DNA from: Cryobacterium glaciale
GTDB taxonomy: Bacteria > Actinomycetota > Actinomycetes > Actinomycetales > Microbacteriaceae
NCBI RefSeq assembly: GCF_004402535.1
Contig: NZ_SOEY01000007.1
Coordinates: forward strand, 1-64,000
DNA: 64,000 nt
Direction: 5' to 3'
Positions 17,372 to 26,270 of this stretch are shown one piece after another. Made by a program: the position numbers and the translations under genes. Numbering within the stretch: the stretch's first letter is position 1; the number at the start of each line of letters is the position of its first letter. The notes beneath the pieces were generated by a model. It searched no databases. It was not told the origin of the DNA and saw only the letters and a program-made list of their open reading frames with translations.

Positions 17372-18613
17372 ATGAGTCGTAACAGTTCTCCCCCCGGGCG
17401 CGCACTGTCGCCGGGGGGAGAACTGCGTCTGCCGACTCCGCCCGGCATCGTACGGCGGTTCTGGACCAGGCATCCGCACCTGGCCGACGCGCTGATCGCG
17501 GCGATCTACGCCGTGCCGACGGCGCTCACCCTCGTCAGCAACCTGATGGATTCCGTACCAGCACCGCTCGCCGACGTTCTTCTGAACGCCGCCATAGCGT
17601 TGCTCCTGGCCGTGGCACTGTTCCTTCGCCGACGGCTGCCGCGGCTCGTTTTGGCCGTGACCTGGATCGGCCTGCTCACCTTTGCCGACTACGGCGAGGT
17701 GCACCTGATCGCCCAGCTGCTCGCGCTTTACGCGGTCGCAGTGTACTCCGACGTTCGCAGCGCCTGGATCGGGTTCGGTACCTCGACGCTCCTTGCGGGT
17801 CTGGCCGCGTGGCTGACTGACGACCCCGCCGAGGTGCCCTGGATCCCGGTGGCCATTCAGGTGGTGATCATGATGCTCGCCGCCACCCTGGTCGGCATCA
17901 ATATGGGCAACAGCAAGCGTTACGTGGCCTCGTTGCTCGACCTGGCGGCGCAACTCACCCGGGAACGGGACCAGCAGGCGCAACTCTCGCGCATTTCCGA
18001 GCGGACGCGGATCGCCGGTGAAATGCACGACGTCGTCGCGCACAGTCTGTCCGTCATGGTGGCCCTCGCCGATGGCGCCCGTGCCATCGCCCCCAAAGAC
18101 GTGGAGCGATCCCGTGCGGCGATGCTCGACGTCGCTGTCACCGGGCGTCGCTCGATGACCGAGATGCGGCGCCTGCTCGGGGTGCTCGATGTCGGCTCCG
18201 AGCCGGCCCCGCGCGCGCCGCAGCCGGGCATCGATCAACTCGCCGACCTGGTCGAATCCTTTCGCTCGACCGGGCTTCCGGTCGTGTTGGAACGAAGCGG
18301 GCGTGAACCGGCCAACCCGAGCGTGCAGCTGACTATCTTTCGGTTGGTGCAGGAGTCGCTTACCAACGTGTTGCGCTACGCCGATACGCCGACCCGGGTC
18401 GTGGTGCGCCTGAACTCGGCCATCGGAATGGCCGAGGTCACGGTCAGCGACAATGGCCGGCAGCGCAGCGAGCCGGGCGCTCGGAGTTTCGGTCGTGGCC
18501 TGATCGGCATGCAGGAACGGGTGGCCATTTATGGTGGCACCTTCGAAGCCGGCGCAGGACTCCACGACGGCTGGCGGGTGCACGCCTCGATGACCTATGA
18601 GGATGAGACGTGA
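17372..18613 (+). CDS. sensor histidine kinase (HisKA_3 family)
   Basis: A 413-residue NarL-type sensor kinase. Five or six N-terminal transmembrane segments (about 35-180) have almost no extracytoplasmic domain, so it probably senses within the membrane, as in transporter-linked kinases. The phosphoacceptor is in EMHDVVAHSLSVM near residue 222. The ATP-binding domain shows the N-box QESLTNVLRYAD and the G-boxes VSDNGRQ and GRGLIGMQER. The gene begins 16 bp after the permease and overlaps the regulator gene by 4 bp. Codons 4-18 contain a striking hairpin, listed separately. Confidence 0.92.
   Translation: MSRNSSPPGRALSPGGELRLPTPPGIVRRFWTRHPHLADALIAAIYAVPTALTLVSNLMDSVPAPLADVLLNAAIALLLAVALFLRRRLPRLVLAVTWIGLLTFADYGEVHLIAQLLALYAVAVYSDVRSAWIGFGTSTLLAGLAAWLTDDPAEVPWIPVAIQVVIMMLAATLVGINMGNSKRYVASLLDLAAQLTRERDQQAQLSRISERTRIAGEMHDVVAHSLSVMVALADGARAIAPKDVERSRAAMLDVAVTGRRSMTEMRRLLGVLDVGSEPAPRAPQPGIDQLADLVESFRSTGLPVVLERSGREPANPSVQLTIFRLVQESLTNVLRYADTPTRVVVRLNSAIGMAEVTVSDNGRQRSEPGARSFGRGLIGMQERVAIYGGTFEAGAGLHDGWRVHASMTYEDET
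17383..17425 (+). promoter_or_regulatory. 15-bp perfect inverted repeat inside the kinase 5' coding region
   Basis: CAGTTCTCCCCCCGG at 17383-17397 is perfectly complementary to CCGGGGGGAGAACTG at 17411-17425, with a 13-nt loop. It starts 11 bases into the kinase gene. Such a stable stem so near the start should hinder ribosome entry or act as an attenuator between the exporter and kinase genes. Confidence 0.6.
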
Positions 18614-19302
18614 CGCTAGCCGAGACCCCGCAACCCGATCCGATCCGCATCATGCTCGCCGACGACCAGGCGCTGCTGCGCGTGGGATTTCGCATGGTGC
18701 TCGAAGCCGAAGACGACTTCCGCGTCGTGGCCGAAGCGACCGACGGCGCGCAGGCGATCGCGCTCGCCGCGAGCGTGCGCCCACAGGTCATCCTGATGGA
18801 CGTGCGCATGCCGGGGCTCGATGGCATCGAGGCCACCCGGCAAATCATGGCGGCCCAGCCGAACACCCGCATCATCATCCTGACTACCTTCGACCTGGAC
18901 GAGTACGCGTTCGGCGGGTTGCGTGCCGGGGCGAGCGGCTTCCTGCTCAAGAACGCCGAACCGGGGGAGCTGATCACCGCGATCCGTACCGTGGTCTCGG
19001 GGGAGGCATCCGTTTCACCACGCGTCACTCGACGCCTACTCGACTTGTTCGGAACCAAATTGCCCGGGGCCGCCGCGCACGACGAGGGCGCCGACACGGC
19101 CCTCGCGGCGCTCACCGACCGTGAGACCGAGGTCTTCCTCGCGATCGCCGAGGGGCTCTCCAACACCGAATTGGCCGAACGGTTCTTTCTGTCCGAATCG
19201 ACGGTCAAAACTCACATCGGTCGTATCCTGCACAAGCTCGGCCTGCGCGACCGGGTGCAGGCGGTCATCCTGGCCTATGAGCAAGGACTGGTCGGCCGCT
19301 GA
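18610..19302 (+). CDS. LuxR/NarL-family response regulator
   Basis: A 230-residue two-component regulator. The receiver domain has the acidic pocket ADDQ, the phosphoacceptor Asp in ILMDVRMPG near residue 62, a conserved Thr in ILTTFD and the Lys in LLKNAEP. The C-terminal HTH_LuxR reads LTDRETEVFLAIAEG, then SESTVKTHIGRIL. GTG start overlaps the kinase stop, so kinase and regulator are translationally coupled. It probably controls the upstream ABC exporter. Confidence 0.93.
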   Translation: MTLAETPQPDPIRIMLADDQALLRVGFRMVLEAEDDFRVVAEATDGAQAIALAASVRPQVILMDVRMPGLDGIEATRQIMAAQPNTRIIILTTFDLDEYAFGGLRAGASGFLLKNAEPGELITAIRTVVSGEASVSPRVTRRLLDLFGTKLPGAAAHDEGADTALAALTDRETEVFLAIAEGLSNTELAERFFLSESTVKTHIGRILHKLGLRDRVQAVILAYEQGLVGR

Positions 19303-19339
19303 TCCCGGGCCTCCCACCCGAGGGGCATAGGCTCGAAGA

Positions 19340-20323
19340 ATGCGTACCTTCTACCCCGAGCTCGAACCCTACGAAACCGGCATGCTCGATGTCGGCGACA
19401 ACCAGACCATCTACTGGGAAGCCTCCGGCAATCCAGACGGTAAGCCGGCGGTGTACCTGCACGGCGGCCCGGGCGGCGCATCCGGCCCCGACCAGCGTCG
19501 CGTGTTCGACCCGGCGAAGTACCGCATCATCCTGTTCGACCAGCGCGGTTGCGGTCTGAGTACACCGCACGCGAGCGAGCCAGACGTCGACCTGAGCGTC
19601 AACACCACCTGGACCCTCGTGGCCGACCTGGAAAAGCTGCGTGAGCACCTGGGCATCGACCGCTGGCTGGTCTGCGGCGGATCCTGGGGCAGCACCCTCG
19701 CCCTTGCCTATGCCGAGACCCACCCCGAGAAGGTCACCGAACTCGTCGTGCGCGGCATCTTCACGCTGCGCCCGGTCGAACTCGACTGGTTCTATGAGGG
19801 CGGCGCCGCCGCCATCTATCCCGACCTGTGGGAGTCGTTCCTGGCCCCCGTTCCCGAAAATGAACGCGGGCACCTGATCGAGGCCTACGGCCGTTTGCTG
19901 CACGATCCCGACCAGTTCGTGCGGGAACGCGCCGGCGTGGCCTGGGCGACCTGGGAATCGTCGACGATCACGCTGCTGCAGGAGCCCGACAAGATCGCGC
20001 ACTTCTCGGATCCGGCATTCGCGGTGGCCTTCGCCCGCATCGAGAACCACTTCTTCGCCAACAAGGGCTGGTTCACGCCGAACCAGCTCATCGACGACGC
20101 CGCCCGCCTCGCCGACATTCCCGGCGTCATCGTGCAGGGCCGCTACGACATGTGCACCCCGGCCTTCACGGCCTGGGACCTGCACAAGAGCTGGCCGGAA
20201 GCCGAATTCCACCTGATTCCCGACGCCGGCCACGCTTTCGACCAGCCCGGCATCCTCGATGCCATCATCGAGGCGACCGACCGCTTCGCGGGGCAAAGCT
20301 CTGAGAACAGCGCAGTGCGCTGA
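19340..20323 (+). CDS. pip: prolyl aminopeptidase
   Basis: A 327-residue alpha/beta-hydrolase of family S33 that removes N-terminal proline from peptides in the cytoplasm. Motifs: oxyanion segment YLHGGPGGASG near residue 40, DQRGCGLSTPH near 73, nucleophile elbow GGSWGSTLAL near 113, acid in VQGRYDMCTP and the catalytic His in DAGHAF near the C terminus. Length fits the family. Single gene with its own start 37 bp after the response regulator. Confidence 0.93.
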   Translation: MRTFYPELEPYETGMLDVGDNQTIYWEASGNPDGKPAVYLHGGPGGASGPDQRRVFDPAKYRIILFDQRGCGLSTPHASEPDVDLSVNTTWTLVADLEKLREHLGIDRWLVCGGSWGSTLALAYAETHPEKVTELVVRGIFTLRPVELDWFYEGGAAAIYPDLWESFLAPVPENERGHLIEAYGRLLHDPDQFVRERAGVAWATWESSTITLLQEPDKIAHFSDPAFAVAFARIENHFFANKGWFTPNQLIDDAARLADIPGVIVQGRYDMCTPAFTAWDLHKSWPEAEFHLIPDAGHAFDQPGILDAIIEATDRFAGQSSENSAVR

Positions 20324-20328
20324 GAAGT

Positions 20329-20346
20329 TGTCAGGTATTCCTGACA
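20329..20346. promoter_or_regulatory. perfect 7-4-7 palindrome before the first glycan gene
   Basis: TGTCAGG-TATT-CCTGACA lies 20 bp before the glycosyltransferase start. TTGTCA at 20328-20333 could be a -35 element with CAATAC as -10, in which case the palindrome covers the promoter spacer like an operator. Confidence 0.4.
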
Positions 20347-20365
20347 GATCTGCAATACTGACCGC

Positions 20366-21319
20366 ATGACCGACACGATCTTCGCCTCCCTCGCCGTCGT
20401 GGTGGTGAACTTCGGGTCGGCTGCACTGCTCGAAGAGAACCTGCAACCGCTGTCCCGATCGGCGCCGGGCCTCTCGGTCGTCGTCGTAGACAACTTTACC
20501 GATGCGGCCGAGCAGGTCAGGGTGAGTGCGCTGTCCGACCGGGAGGGCTGGCAGCACGTGCTGTCGCCGACCAACCTCGGTTTTGGCGGTGGCATGAACC
20601 TCGGCGTCGCGCGCGCGCAGCAGAGCGGCCGCAGGCACTTTCTGCTGTTGAATCCGGATGCCGCCATCAATGCCGACCAGGTCGCCCGCCTGCTCGAGGT
20701 GGTCAGCAGGCATCCGCTCACCCTGGTCTCGCCGCGCATCCTGCGGCCGGACGGCACGGTGTGGTTCGACGGCAGCGACCTGTACCTCGACGACGGCCGG
20801 GTGCGTGCGACTCGCAGGCGAGCGGACCACCCGGGCGTGCGCACCACTCCGTGGCTGAGCGGGGCCTGCCTGCTGGTCAGTGACGAGCTCTGGCGCCGGG
20901 CCGGCGGGTTCAGCGATGACTATTTTCTGTACTGGGAAGACGTCGAGCTATCGCACCGGGTGCTGCAGGCCGGGGGAACCGTGGCGGTCTGCGCCGACGC
21001 GCAGGCGACCCACGCGCAGGGCGGCACCCAGGGCGCCGGCCAGCACTCCGCCGGCCAGGCCAAGTCGTACTCGTACTATTACTACAACGTCCGCAACCGC
21101 CTGGTCTACGCGGCCCGCAACCTCGACGCCATCGACCGTCGGCGCTGGCGTCGCCGCAGCGTGCAGGCGGCCTGGGAGGTCATCGCCCGCGGCGGCCGCC
21201 GTCAGCTGCTGACCTCGCTGCGGCCGCTGATCGCTGCGGCTCGGGGGCTGCGTGACGGCCTCGCCTACCGGCCGGTTCCCGAGGCCAGGCCCACCGCGGA
21301 ACCGACCCGCACGATCTAG
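20366..21319 (+). CDS. family 2 glycosyltransferase (rhamnosyltransferase-like)
   Basis: A 317-residue cytoplasmic GT2 enzyme. The nucleotide-binding start is LAVVVVNFGSAALLEENL, the metal-binding DXD-like site is LLNPDAAI near residue 93, and the acceptor/catalytic region is GACLLVSDELWRRAGGF then YWEDVELSHRV near 170-195. These are typical of WbbL-type rhamnosyltransferases. It opens the polysaccharide locus and overlaps the convergent flippase gene tail-to-tail by 4 bp. Donor sugar not determinable. Confidence 0.88.
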   Translation: MTDTIFASLAVVVVNFGSAALLEENLQPLSRSAPGLSVVVVDNFTDAAEQVRVSALSDREGWQHVLSPTNLGFGGGMNLGVARAQQSGRRHFLLLNPDAAINADQVARLLEVVSRHPLTLVSPRILRPDGTVWFDGSDLYLDDGRVRATRRRADHPGVRTTPWLSGACLLVSDELWRRAGGFSDDYFLYWEDVELSHRVLQAGGTVAVCADAQATHAQGGTQGAGQHSAGQAKSYSYYYYNVRNRLVYAARNLDAIDRRRWRRRSVQAAWEVIARGGRRQLLTSLRPLIAAARGLRDGLAYRPVPEARPTAEPTRTI

Positions 21320-22695
21320 CGCTTGCGTCGCCGGGTGAACCGTTTGGCGTACTCGCGCAGGGTCACGAAGTCCAGCCGCCGCACGCCGTAGAACTTCAGC
21401 GGGTTGATGCCGAACTTGCGGTAGAGGAACAGCAGATTCAGGTTGCTCGAGATCAGGTTGCCGGCCAGCGTCGCCAGTGCCGCGCCCATCGCCCCGAGCA
21501 GTGGTGCCAACACGATCAACATGGCAATGTTCACGAGGCAGGCGATCAGCAATGACATGCTGCGCAGGCCCGGACGGCCGCGCGCGCTCAGACCGGAACC
21601 GCCGATCGACCCGGGGGTGCCGAGCACCACCGCGGCGAGCAGAACGGCGGCCACCGGCAGCGCTGGCCGAAAATCCTCCCCGAACAGGAACGGCAGCCAC
21701 CACAGCATGGTGATGCCCAGGAACAGGGCGGCCAGGCCGCTCAGCAGTGTGCTGATGCGGGCGGACGACGCGAGGCGCGCGTCGACAGAATCGGCGGCAT
21801 CCGTCACGAAGGTCACGTCACGCACGGCCTGGTTGATGATCAGTGGAAGCTCGCTCACGCTCACCGCTACCACGTACAGCCCGAGCTGATAGGTGCCGGC
21901 GAAGGGCGTCATGAGCACCTGGTCGAGCCGCGACAGCAGGATTCCCGACAGCGAACCCACCCAGATTCGCAGGCCGTAGCTCAGGAGCCCTGCCGTGCGC
22001 GCCTCCCGCGGAACGTCGAAGGCGCGCGGGTCGAGGGTGCGCATGCGCCCGATATACACGAACAGCCCGGTCACCGGCATCGCCGCCACGGCGATCGTCG
22101 CCACGAGCGGCGTCAGGGTCCCGGTGAGCCAGAACGGAATCAGCACGGCGAGCCGCAACGACGAGGTGACGATCCGTTCCAGCGCCACCAGCCGCCAGCT
22201 TTGGGTAGCGGATGCCACCCCACGGAACACGCCGACCAGCAGGTTGGGCACGATGGCGAGGCAGGCCACCAGGATGAGCTGCTGCACCGTGGGGTCGCCA
22301 CCACTGAGCCAGGCCGCTGACAGGGCGACAGCGCCCATGGCGAGCAGCCCGGCGACAACAATGATGAGCATGCCCCGGTTCGAGGCGTTGCGGGCCAGAG
22401 CGGGGTTGCGGGCGATCGCCCAGGTGACGGCTTCCGGAACACCGAAAGTCGCGACGGTGACCACGAGGGCGAGTGGTGCGGTGGCGGCGGCCACCGCACC
22501 ACGACCGTCGACCCCGAGGGCCTGGGCCAGGATTGGCCCGGAAAACAGCGCGACCAGCGGGGGGAAAGCGTTTCCGATCAGCGCAATCGTCATATTGCGC
22601 GATACGGAATTCGGAGCGGGCGCCCGGGTGGCGACCGGGGCGATGATCGGCTTGACGGGCCGTGGCATCGGCCCGCGGGGCCGCCTAAGCGCCAT
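21316..22695 (-). CDS. polysaccharide flippase, Wzx/MATE-like
   Basis: A 459-residue membrane protein with 12 or more hydrophobic segments and a basic cytoplasmic tail (REYAKRFTRRRKR). It fits the oligosaccharide flippase (PST/MVF) family, with the N-terminal NMTIALIGNAFPPLVALF segment. It would flip undecaprenyl-linked repeat units across the membrane. Its start overlaps the stop of the next leftward-transcribed gene by 11 bp, so the two are coupled. Confidence 0.85.
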   Translation of the reverse strand: MALRRPRGPMPRPVKPIIAPVATRAPAPNSVSRNMTIALIGNAFPPLVALFSGPILAQALGVDGRGAVAAATAPLALVVTVATFGVPEAVTWAIARNPALARNASNRGMLIIVVAGLLAMGAVALSAAWLSGGDPTVQQLILVACLAIVPNLLVGVFRGVASATQSWRLVALERIVTSSLRLAVLIPFWLTGTLTPLVATIAVAAMPVTGLFVYIGRMRTLDPRAFDVPREARTAGLLSYGLRIWVGSLSGILLSRLDQVLMTPFAGTYQLGLYVVAVSVSELPLIINQAVRDVTFVTDAADSVDARLASSARISTLLSGLAALFLGITMLWWLPFLFGEDFRPALPVAAVLLAAVVLGTPGSIGGSGLSARGRPGLRSMSLLIACLVNIAMLIVLAPLLGAMGAALATLAGNLISSNLNLLFLYRKFGINPLKFYGVRRLDFVTLREYAKRFTRRRKR

Positions 22696-23626
22696 TGCCG
22701 CTCACGACCTGGCCCAGCGGTACCCCCGGCAGCGCGCCGGAATCGTGGGGGGCGTCGCGCAGCATCCGCTTTCGTTCCCGCTCGCCCACGCACGCTGCGA
22801 ACTGCTCGTCGTTGCCGCCCTCGGTCACGTTCTGCCGATAGAGGGTGCCGCGTTGCGAACCAGGAATGGCCGGATATTCCGCCTGCCGCTCACCGACCTG
22901 GCGCGCGCGAATGCCGTGCCGCACGGCGACCGCGTAGACCCATAGATCGTCGGCCCGCGGAGCGACGCGCAGAAAAGCATCTCCCTCGGCGCGCAGGGCG
23001 TCAAGCAGCCCGAGTGGGTAGTAGATGCCGGAGACGCCGGTGCAGAGAGTTCGAAAACTCGCAGCGGTGCCGCGAGCGGCGACCCACCGGGCATAGGGCG
23101 CCACCCGATCGCCGTCGAAGGTGATCGTGTGGGCGCGCTGGCCGGTCACGTCGAGCGGATGCCGCGAGGCCGCCTCGAGCAGTTCGGCCAGCCACCTGCG
23201 TGGGTACAGCACGTCGTCGTCGGCGGCCACCAGGGGGAGCGTCGGCCCGGTCAGGGCATACGGATACTGCTTCTTGTGCGGCCCGAAGTCGGGGCAGGAA
23301 CAAATCTCCAGACCCCGCCGCTGTAAGCGACGGAGCGTGGCCGGCGGGTGCGCCAGCGTGGCCGTGTCATCGAGCCACAGGATGAGGCGTCGGGGGCGGA
23401 TTCGTCCGGCCGCGATGGTCTCGAGGGCGTAGAACACCAGGTCGATCCGATGGCCGAACGAGGTCAGGTTCACCACGACGGCGCCCGACCCGACTACCGG
23501 TCGGCGGCTGAGCCGGTTGCTCAGCCGCAGGGCGGCGAGCCGCAGTCGGATCGCTGCGCGCTGCGCGAGGGCGGCCGGGTCCCGGCGCAAGTCGGCGACG
23601 AGTCGATCGAATCTATACATGACCAC
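22685..23626 (-). CDS. putative glycosyltransferase with a DDD motif
   Basis: A 313-residue soluble protein. It has the start VVNLTSFGHRIDLVFYALET, a segment LILWLDDTATL near residue 102 and LPLVAADDDVLYPRRW near 140, where the DDD triad resembles the metal-binding site of GT-A transferases. The later APRADDLWVYAVAVRHG is also typical of sugar transferases. I cannot place it in a numbered GT family. The GTG at 23626 is preceded by GGAAG at good spacing; ATG 23620 is an alternative. First gene of a two-gene leftward unit with the flippase. Confidence 0.72.
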   Translation of the reverse strand: MVMYRFDRLVADLRRDPAALAQRAAIRLRLAALRLSNRLSRRPVVGSGAVVVNLTSFGHRIDLVFYALETIAAGRIRPRRLILWLDDTATLAHPPATLRRLQRRGLEICSCPDFGPHKKQYPYALTGPTLPLVAADDDVLYPRRWLAELLEAASRHPLDVTGQRAHTITFDGDRVAPYARWVAARGTAASFRTLCTGVSGIYYPLGLLDALRAEGDAFLRVAPRADDLWVYAVAVRHGIRARQVGERQAEYPAIPGSQRGTLYRQNVTEGGNDEQFAACVGERERKRMLRDAPHDSGALPGVPLGQVVSGNGA

Positions 23627-23700
23627 AGGCTGCTTCCGGTCGCACGATGAATATCTCTCACGAAATCGCCACTATACAGGCCGCACCGCCCATGGTCGCG

Positions 23701-23716
23701 CCCCCCTCTCGGGGGG
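23701..23716. promoter_or_regulatory. perfect C6-TCTC-G6 palindrome
   Basis: CCCCCC-TCTC-GGGGGG stands between the divergent glycosyltransferase (start 23626) and polymerase genes, about 30 bp upstream of the predicted -35 of the polymerase promoter. It is the longest-armed member of the CCCC-N-GGGG sites found in this locus. Confidence 0.5.
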
Positions 23717-23748
23717 ATGAAAATGCCTCAGTTTGGGGAGCGTTGCCC

Positions 23749-23778
23749 TTGTCGCTTCTGCTCGGGGCCGTCTATTGT
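23749..23778 (+). promoter_or_regulatory. predicted promoter of the polymerase gene
   Basis: TTGTCG (23749-23754), an 18-bp spacer and TATTGT (23773-23778). If used, transcription begins near 23785, which favours a translation start downstream of that point. Confidence 0.4.
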
Positions 23779-23862
23779 TGTGCACGATGCGGCTGCGCAA
23801 CAGGAGTCGATGCCCGAATCGTTCCTGTGCGGCCCGGTTGGTGGTGGCAATTGTCCTTCGAG

Positions 23863-25188
23863 GTGCGCTCCAACAACACCGCAGTGCACCCCGCTCCGGT
23901 GCCGCCCCCGCGTACCCGCGCCGGACGTTTCGTGGCACAGGCGCCGCCCATCGTCAACAAATTCATCGCCGTGGTCGTTCTGGTCATCGTGGCCATGCGC
24001 CTCGATATCGACCAGGGCGTGACGGTGGGCGCGGTGGCCTGTGTCGCGCTGTTTCCGGTGTGGTTCCCGGTGCTGCGCCAGTATTGGGGGGCCCGACTTT
24101 TCCTGCTCGCCGGAGTGATCGCGATCGGTTCCGGCATCTGGCTCACGGCGCTGTCGGCTCCCACGCACGACACGAGCCTCGGTCAGGCGTTCGGCCTGAT
24201 CGCCGGTCTGGTCGGGCTGCTCTCCGGCGTCGGCTTCGTACTCTGGGCGCGCACGGTTCTGCCTGACTCCCAGATCGCGATCTGGTTCGGCGCTGGAATC
24301 CTGCTCGGTGTTTCGCCGACCAGCGAGCTGTACGCGGAGAACCCGTGGCGGTTCGGCTACTCCGTGGCCCTGACCATTCTGCTGCTCGGAATCACCCTGC
24401 AGCTGCGGCGCCGCTGGCTGGAACTAGCCGTCGCGCTGCTGCTGACCGTCGTCGCCACCGTGACGGATGCCCGCTCCACCTTCGCGTTCATGCTCCTGAC
24501 GGTGCTGCTGGTCGCCTGGCAAATGCGCCCCACCCGGCCCACGCGTGGCAAATCCGCACTGCGTGCGTTGCTGGGACTTGGCGCCCTCGCCCTGATCGTC
24601 TTCAATGTGATCCAGGCTCTCATCCTCGACGGAGCCCTCGGGGAGGCGACCCAGCAGCGCACGCTCGCCCAACTCGAGGAGACCGGTTCCCTCATCCTCG
24701 GCGGACGTCCCGAACTCACCGCGACGATCGCCCTGATGCAGCATCAGCCGTGGGGGTTCGGCGTGGGCATCGCACCCAATCCCGAGGACATCCTCGCGGC
24801 CAAGACCGGGATGGCGTCGATCAATTACGACCCGAACAATGGATACGTTGAAAATTACATGTTCGGCGGGCACGTCGAGCTGCACTCCATCATCGGCGAT
24901 TTCTGGGCGGGTTTCGGCCTTCCCGGGCTGCTGCTCGCCCTGATCATCCTCGTCCTCATTGTGCGCAGCATCGGCGTTCACGTCGCGGCCAATACCGCGA
25001 GCGCCGTGCTGCTCTACCTCGGGGTCAAGGCCGTGTGGTTCCTGTTCTTCGGACCGTTCTTCAGCTCCTCGGTGCTGCTCGTGCTCGTTCTCGGACTGCT
25101 CATCACCCGCAGGGTGCCGACCGAAACGGATGCCGCGCTCCTGCGCCCCACGCTCCCCGGCGCTACACCGGTTCGGTTCCGACAATGA
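23863..25188 (+). CDS. O-antigen ligase/polymerase-like membrane protein (Wzy)
   Basis: At least 441 residues with about ten transmembrane helices and a large extracytoplasmic loop near the C-terminal third (PWGFGVGIAPNPEDILAAK, then YDPNNGYVENY and VELHSIIGDFWAGFGLPGL). These GVG, N-x-Y and H-S/GDFWAGFGLPG features are typical of the Wzy_C/O-antigen ligase family. It would polymerise repeat units outside the membrane. The start is uncertain: the frame is open back to an ATG at 23647, but the Cys/Gly-rich reading there looks noncoding and spans a predicted promoter. I took GTG 23863. Its stop overlaps the next start (ATGA). Confidence 0.8.
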   Translation: MRSNNTAVHPAPVPPPRTRAGRFVAQAPPIVNKFIAVVVLVIVAMRLDIDQGVTVGAVACVALFPVWFPVLRQYWGARLFLLAGVIAIGSGIWLTALSAPTHDTSLGQAFGLIAGLVGLLSGVGFVLWARTVLPDSQIAIWFGAGILLGVSPTSELYAENPWRFGYSVALTILLLGITLQLRRRWLELAVALLLTVVATVTDARSTFAFMLLTVLLVAWQMRPTRPTRGKSALRALLGLGALALIVFNVIQALILDGALGEATQQRTLAQLEETGSLILGGRPELTATIALMQHQPWGFGVGIAPNPEDILAAKTGMASINYDPNNGYVENYMFGGHVELHSIIGDFWAGFGLPGLLLALIILVLIVRSIGVHVAANTASAVLLYLGVKAVWFLFFGPFFSSSVLLVLVLGLLITRRVPTETDAALLRPTLPGATPVRFRQ

Positions 25189-26270
25189 GTGCCACCAGGC
25201 CTGCGATCGAACGAATCGGCTGGGTAGACACTGGGCGGGGAATCGCCATCCTGCTCGTCGCGCTGTTCCACTCGGCGAATTGGCTGCTCGGTGCCGGGTT
25301 CGACATACCCTACTGGCGAGAAATCAACGACGCCCTGTCGTCGATGCGTATGCCCTTGTTCTTCGTGCTGTCCGGACTGTTCGCTCCCAAGTGGCTGCTC
25401 AAGCCGTGGCGCGACCTGTGGACGGTCAAGGTGCGCCTGTACCTCTGGGTCTTCCTGCTCTGGGAGGTCGTCGGCTCGATCGTTTTCCTGCTCGGCCAGA
25501 CCATGAAGGGCGAAGGTTTCGGCCTGCGTCAGGCCGTTCTGGGCCTCGTGGTGTCCCCGGTGCTGCCGCGGTTTGAACTCTGGTTCATCTGGGCGTTGTC
25601 GATCTTCTTCGTGGCGGCCAAACTCAGCCGGCGGGTAGATCCTCGGCTGCAACTCGCCATCTCCGGCGCCGTGTCGGTCGTGGCCCTCAGCGGACTCGAG
25701 ACGGCCAACGTGGGCTGGTCCGGCTCGCTCAAGTACTACTTCTTTTTCCTCGCCGGCATCTACCTGCGAACCTGGATCATTCGCGTGGGCGAGGTCGACA
25801 ACCGGCTGCTCATCGGTGCCGCCATGCTGGTGTGGATGGCCGTCACCGCCACCGTCACGCTGCTCGGCCTGCGCGACGTCTTCGGCCTGTATTTTCTGAA
25901 CTGCCTGGTCGGTGTCGTCGGTGGCATCGCTTTCAGCCGTACCCTGCGCGGCGCGCACTGGTTCGGCGCGGTCTGGTTCGGCGCGGTCGGGCGCATCACC
26001 CTGCCAATTTACCTGGCGCACACGCCCATCGTCATCCTGATTTCCTTCGTCCTCTCCCTGCCGATCTTCTTTGCGGCGGTCGCCGTCATCGCGCCTGTTC
26101 TACCGCCTATCCTCGCGCTCACGGCCGTGCTGCTGGCCCTGGCACTCCACCGATTCGCCTCTCGCAGCGTTCTGCGTTATGCCTATGAGCCGCCGCCGTT
26201 CGTCACCGAGTTCGACCAGCGCCGCGGCCGCTCGGTTCGCCCCGTCCGGCCGGGTGAGGAACCGACATGA
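25185..26270 (+). CDS. acyltransferase family 3 membrane protein (1)
   Basis: A 361-residue protein with about ten transmembrane helices of the Acyl_transf_3 (OafA/NolL-like) family. The signature is WVDTGRGIAILLVALFHSANW near residue 13 (shown as VDTGRGIAILLVALFHS), with the functional His, then SSMRMPLFFVLSGLF near 54. It would add acetyl or another acyl group to the polysaccharide at the membrane. ATGA overlap with the polymerase gene and with the next acyltransferase shows a translationally coupled trio. Confidence 0.9.
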   Translation: MSATRPAIERIGWVDTGRGIAILLVALFHSANWLLGAGFDIPYWREINDALSSMRMPLFFVLSGLFAPKWLLKPWRDLWTVKVRLYLWVFLLWEVVGSIVFLLGQTMKGEGFGLRQAVLGLVVSPVLPRFELWFIWALSIFFVAAKLSRRVDPRLQLAISGAVSVVALSGLETANVGWSGSLKYYFFFLAGIYLRTWIIRVGEVDNRLLIGAAMLVWMAVTATVTLLGLRDVFGLYFLNCLVGVVGGIAFSRTLRGAHWFGAVWFGAVGRITLPIYLAHTPIVILISFVLSLPIFFAAVAVIAPVLPPILALTAVLLALALHRFASRSVLRYAYEPPPFVTEFDQRRGRSVRPVRPGEEPT

